A DNA stretch of 64,000 bases from assembly GCF_031877795.1 (NCBI RefSeq), contig NC_133935.1:86620748-86684747 (forward strand), read 5' to 3'. Below the pieces are notes generated by a model. It worked only from the letters and a program-made list of their open reading frames with translations. It did no database searches and was not told where the DNA came from. Below, one piece after another: positions 62,404-64,000 of this stretch; within the stretch, counting starts at the first letter, position 1, and each line of letters starts with the position of its first letter. Position numbers and translations under genes: made by a program. Source of the stretch: Strix aluco (lineage: Eukaryota > Chordata > Aves > Strigiformes > Strigidae).

Positions 62404-63861
62404 GGTAAGGCTGCCCGAGAGCCAATATTAGGTCTTGGTGAAGTATGGACTTCTGCAGTATACCATGCTGGTTTTTGTTGTTTGTTTTCAGAATAGAGTA
62501 TCTTTTCTAAGAAGGCAAATGATACAGATATAAAAAGCAGCTGTTAGGTTTTGGTTTTTTTTTCCTAATATATCAAGGAATGCAGAGAAACTTCAAGTGA
62601 AAACTGAACTCGCTATTTCAGCTGTTCATTGACACTTCCAATTCTCATTTGAGGGCAAGTGTACCTGTAGTAAAGAAATAGTAACCTACCTGCATTTGGA
62701 GCTTTTTCATAGACAAAAGTTGCTGTGGGCTCATTGGCTTTTGCCATCTTCTGTTAACACTGCCTCTGCAAGACTGTGATGTTGTAATCACTCACTGGCT
62801 GCAGGATAATTCCATTCTCTTTTTATATGATATGAATATTATGTAAAATAATTACTGAACTGTCAGGGATGCAGCGTGTACATAGATCTCTCTGTCCTTT
62901 TGTTTCATTCCTCAAGGTAAACAGATGCTCATGGCTTATAAAAAGCCCAAAGTGATCTCACAAGGAGCTTGTATCCCTCACATGGAAATTGGAGCACTGA
63001 TTAATGTTGTTGCCTGTAGCCTTGTGATATGTACAGTCGAAATTAGACCTTTGCAGTCATCGTGTTAGGTTGATGCAAGCACTCTAATGGCATAATTTCT
63101 GGCTGCTGCATCACATTTCTGCAGTCTGTTCTTTGTATTCCGCTCACATTAATTGAAGTAATTTTGCCACTGAAGCGTGTTTCAAACCTCTGCATTTAAA
63201 TTGAAATTTTAATTCCCTTATTGTTTGGAAAAGACGGCTGAAGATGACTTGTTACAGGTTTCATTATCACTCAAAACTCTCCAGCTGCTGGTTCTAATGT
63301 GCAATGACTGAGTAATGCTGGGAAGAATTGTTAATAAAAGAATGGCAGCTTTTCCCAGTAGTTTGAACACAATGCAAAGGTATTTTGTGACAGCTTACAT
63401 TTGTATGAAGTTAAAAATTTTAAGTGGCAGCTTTTTTGTTTCTGATTCTGTATCCACCTAGAGTAGCACAGATGAGCTTCAAATATCATGTATTCACGTT
63501 CTGTGTTCTCCAGCATCTTGATAATACGCACTCTGGTGAGGAGAGCTGGGAGGATCAGGTTTGCTGTTCTGTAATTGCACCGTACACAGGTTCTGTTCAA
63601 AGAACCGAGTTCCAACCTCCTTTGAATCGTGAAGCTTTGGAGAATTAGGAGGGTCCAGAACAGCTAGAACTCCTGTTTGAGATCAAATACACTTCAGTTA
63701 TTTTCAATTTCTGTATATGCTTTTTTTAAAGTATGAGTTTGTACGTTTTTCTGTAAAGGATCTGTTTTTTTCACTCGCTTCTTTGCTAAAAGTAATGTTC
63801 ACTTCCATATGGCAATTGAGTACAGATGTGCGCACACGTGTGTATTTTTTGTTTAATATAA

Positions 63862-64000
63862 AAAGGAGGCTCGGGGGAGACCTTACCGCTCTCTGTAACT
63901 GCCTGAAAGGAGGTTGTAGTGAGGTGGGTGTTGGTCTCTTTTCCCAAGCAACAAGCAATAGGACGAGAGGAAATGGCCTTAAGTTGCACCAGGGGAGGTT
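63862..64000 (+). mobile_element. CR1 LINE copy cut by the window edge
   Basis: AAAGGAGGCTCGGGGGAGAC to the last base, with CTGCCTGAAAGGAGGTTGTA, and an [20 protein letters not shown] frame. It keeps GTGGGTGTTGGTCTC, the base lost in the four young copies. The 3' end is outside the window. Confidence 0.9.

Larger units (their letters stand above)
59825..64000 (+). other. EXOC4: EXOC4 intron 3, 5' part (runs off the window)
   Basis: Starts at the GTAAGA donor after codon 157 and continues to the right edge. It holds a pyrimidine-rich stretch (about 60.0-60.6 kb and 61.4-61.7 kb, which gives long but meaningless open frames), an old CR1 copy (60609-61144), T-rich and TA/CA simple repeats around 62.14 and 62.37 kb, and a CR1 copy at the edge. 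No acceptor or further exon was recognised. Confidence 0.85.

Noticed and set aside
1..64000. CRISPR arrays, operons, phage or bacterial mobile elements.
   Set aside because: Spliced vertebrate gene, CR1 elements and base composition show bird nuclear DNA; no regularly spaced direct repeats were seen.

Overview
The window looks like euchromatic bird (avian) DNA. It is dominated by vertebrate non-coding sequence and carries at least eleven CR1 LINE pieces with the typical CR1 3' end (repeats of ATTCTGTG). There are no Alu- or L1-like sequences, and there is one clear spliced gene. I cannot name the species. The only gene I recognise with certainty is EXOC4 (Sec8, an exocyst subunit) on the + strand. 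Its first three coding exons lie at 34027-34112, 56526-56715 and 59630-59824. They encode residues 1-157 of a protein of roughly 970 residues, so the gene runs off the right edge in intron 3.

Layout. Positions 1 to about 33.7 kb are intergenic DNA upstream of EXOC4. They hold CR1 copies (1563, 1960 minus, 11510 minus, 15305 minus, 21386 minus, 27041 plus, 29699 plus), old MIR/CORE-SINE-like relics, simple repeats and AT-rich stretches rich in homeodomain-like motifs that could be enhancers. About 33.75-34.35 kb is a CpG-rich promoter with inverted CCAAT boxes, a ZNF143/Staf-type motif and a perfect TISU start context at the EXOC4 ATG. A minus-strand open frame that runs to a consensus splice donor suggests a divergent transcript. 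Intron 1 (22.4 kb) contains a solo-LTR-like element on the minus strand (about 37.96-38.42 kb), a CR1 copy (38.48 kb), a 710-bp hAT/Charlie-type DNA transposon relic with recognisable terminal inverted repeats (45035-45744) and an older CR1 copy (46.43 kb). Intron 2 (2.9 kb) shows no element. Intron 3 carries an old CR1 copy (60.6 kb) and a CR1 copy cut by the right edge.

The most unusual observations are these: (1) four CR1 copies share both an in-frame TGA and a 1-nt frameshift at the same ORF2 positions, so these lesions were most likely in the source element; (2) the EXOC4 start codon sits in an exact TISU/YY1 element; (3) an unassigned divergent exon candidate lies within 200 bp of the EXOC4 start. 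I found no CRISPR, operon or other prokaryote-type system, and most open frames here are chance or CR1-derived.
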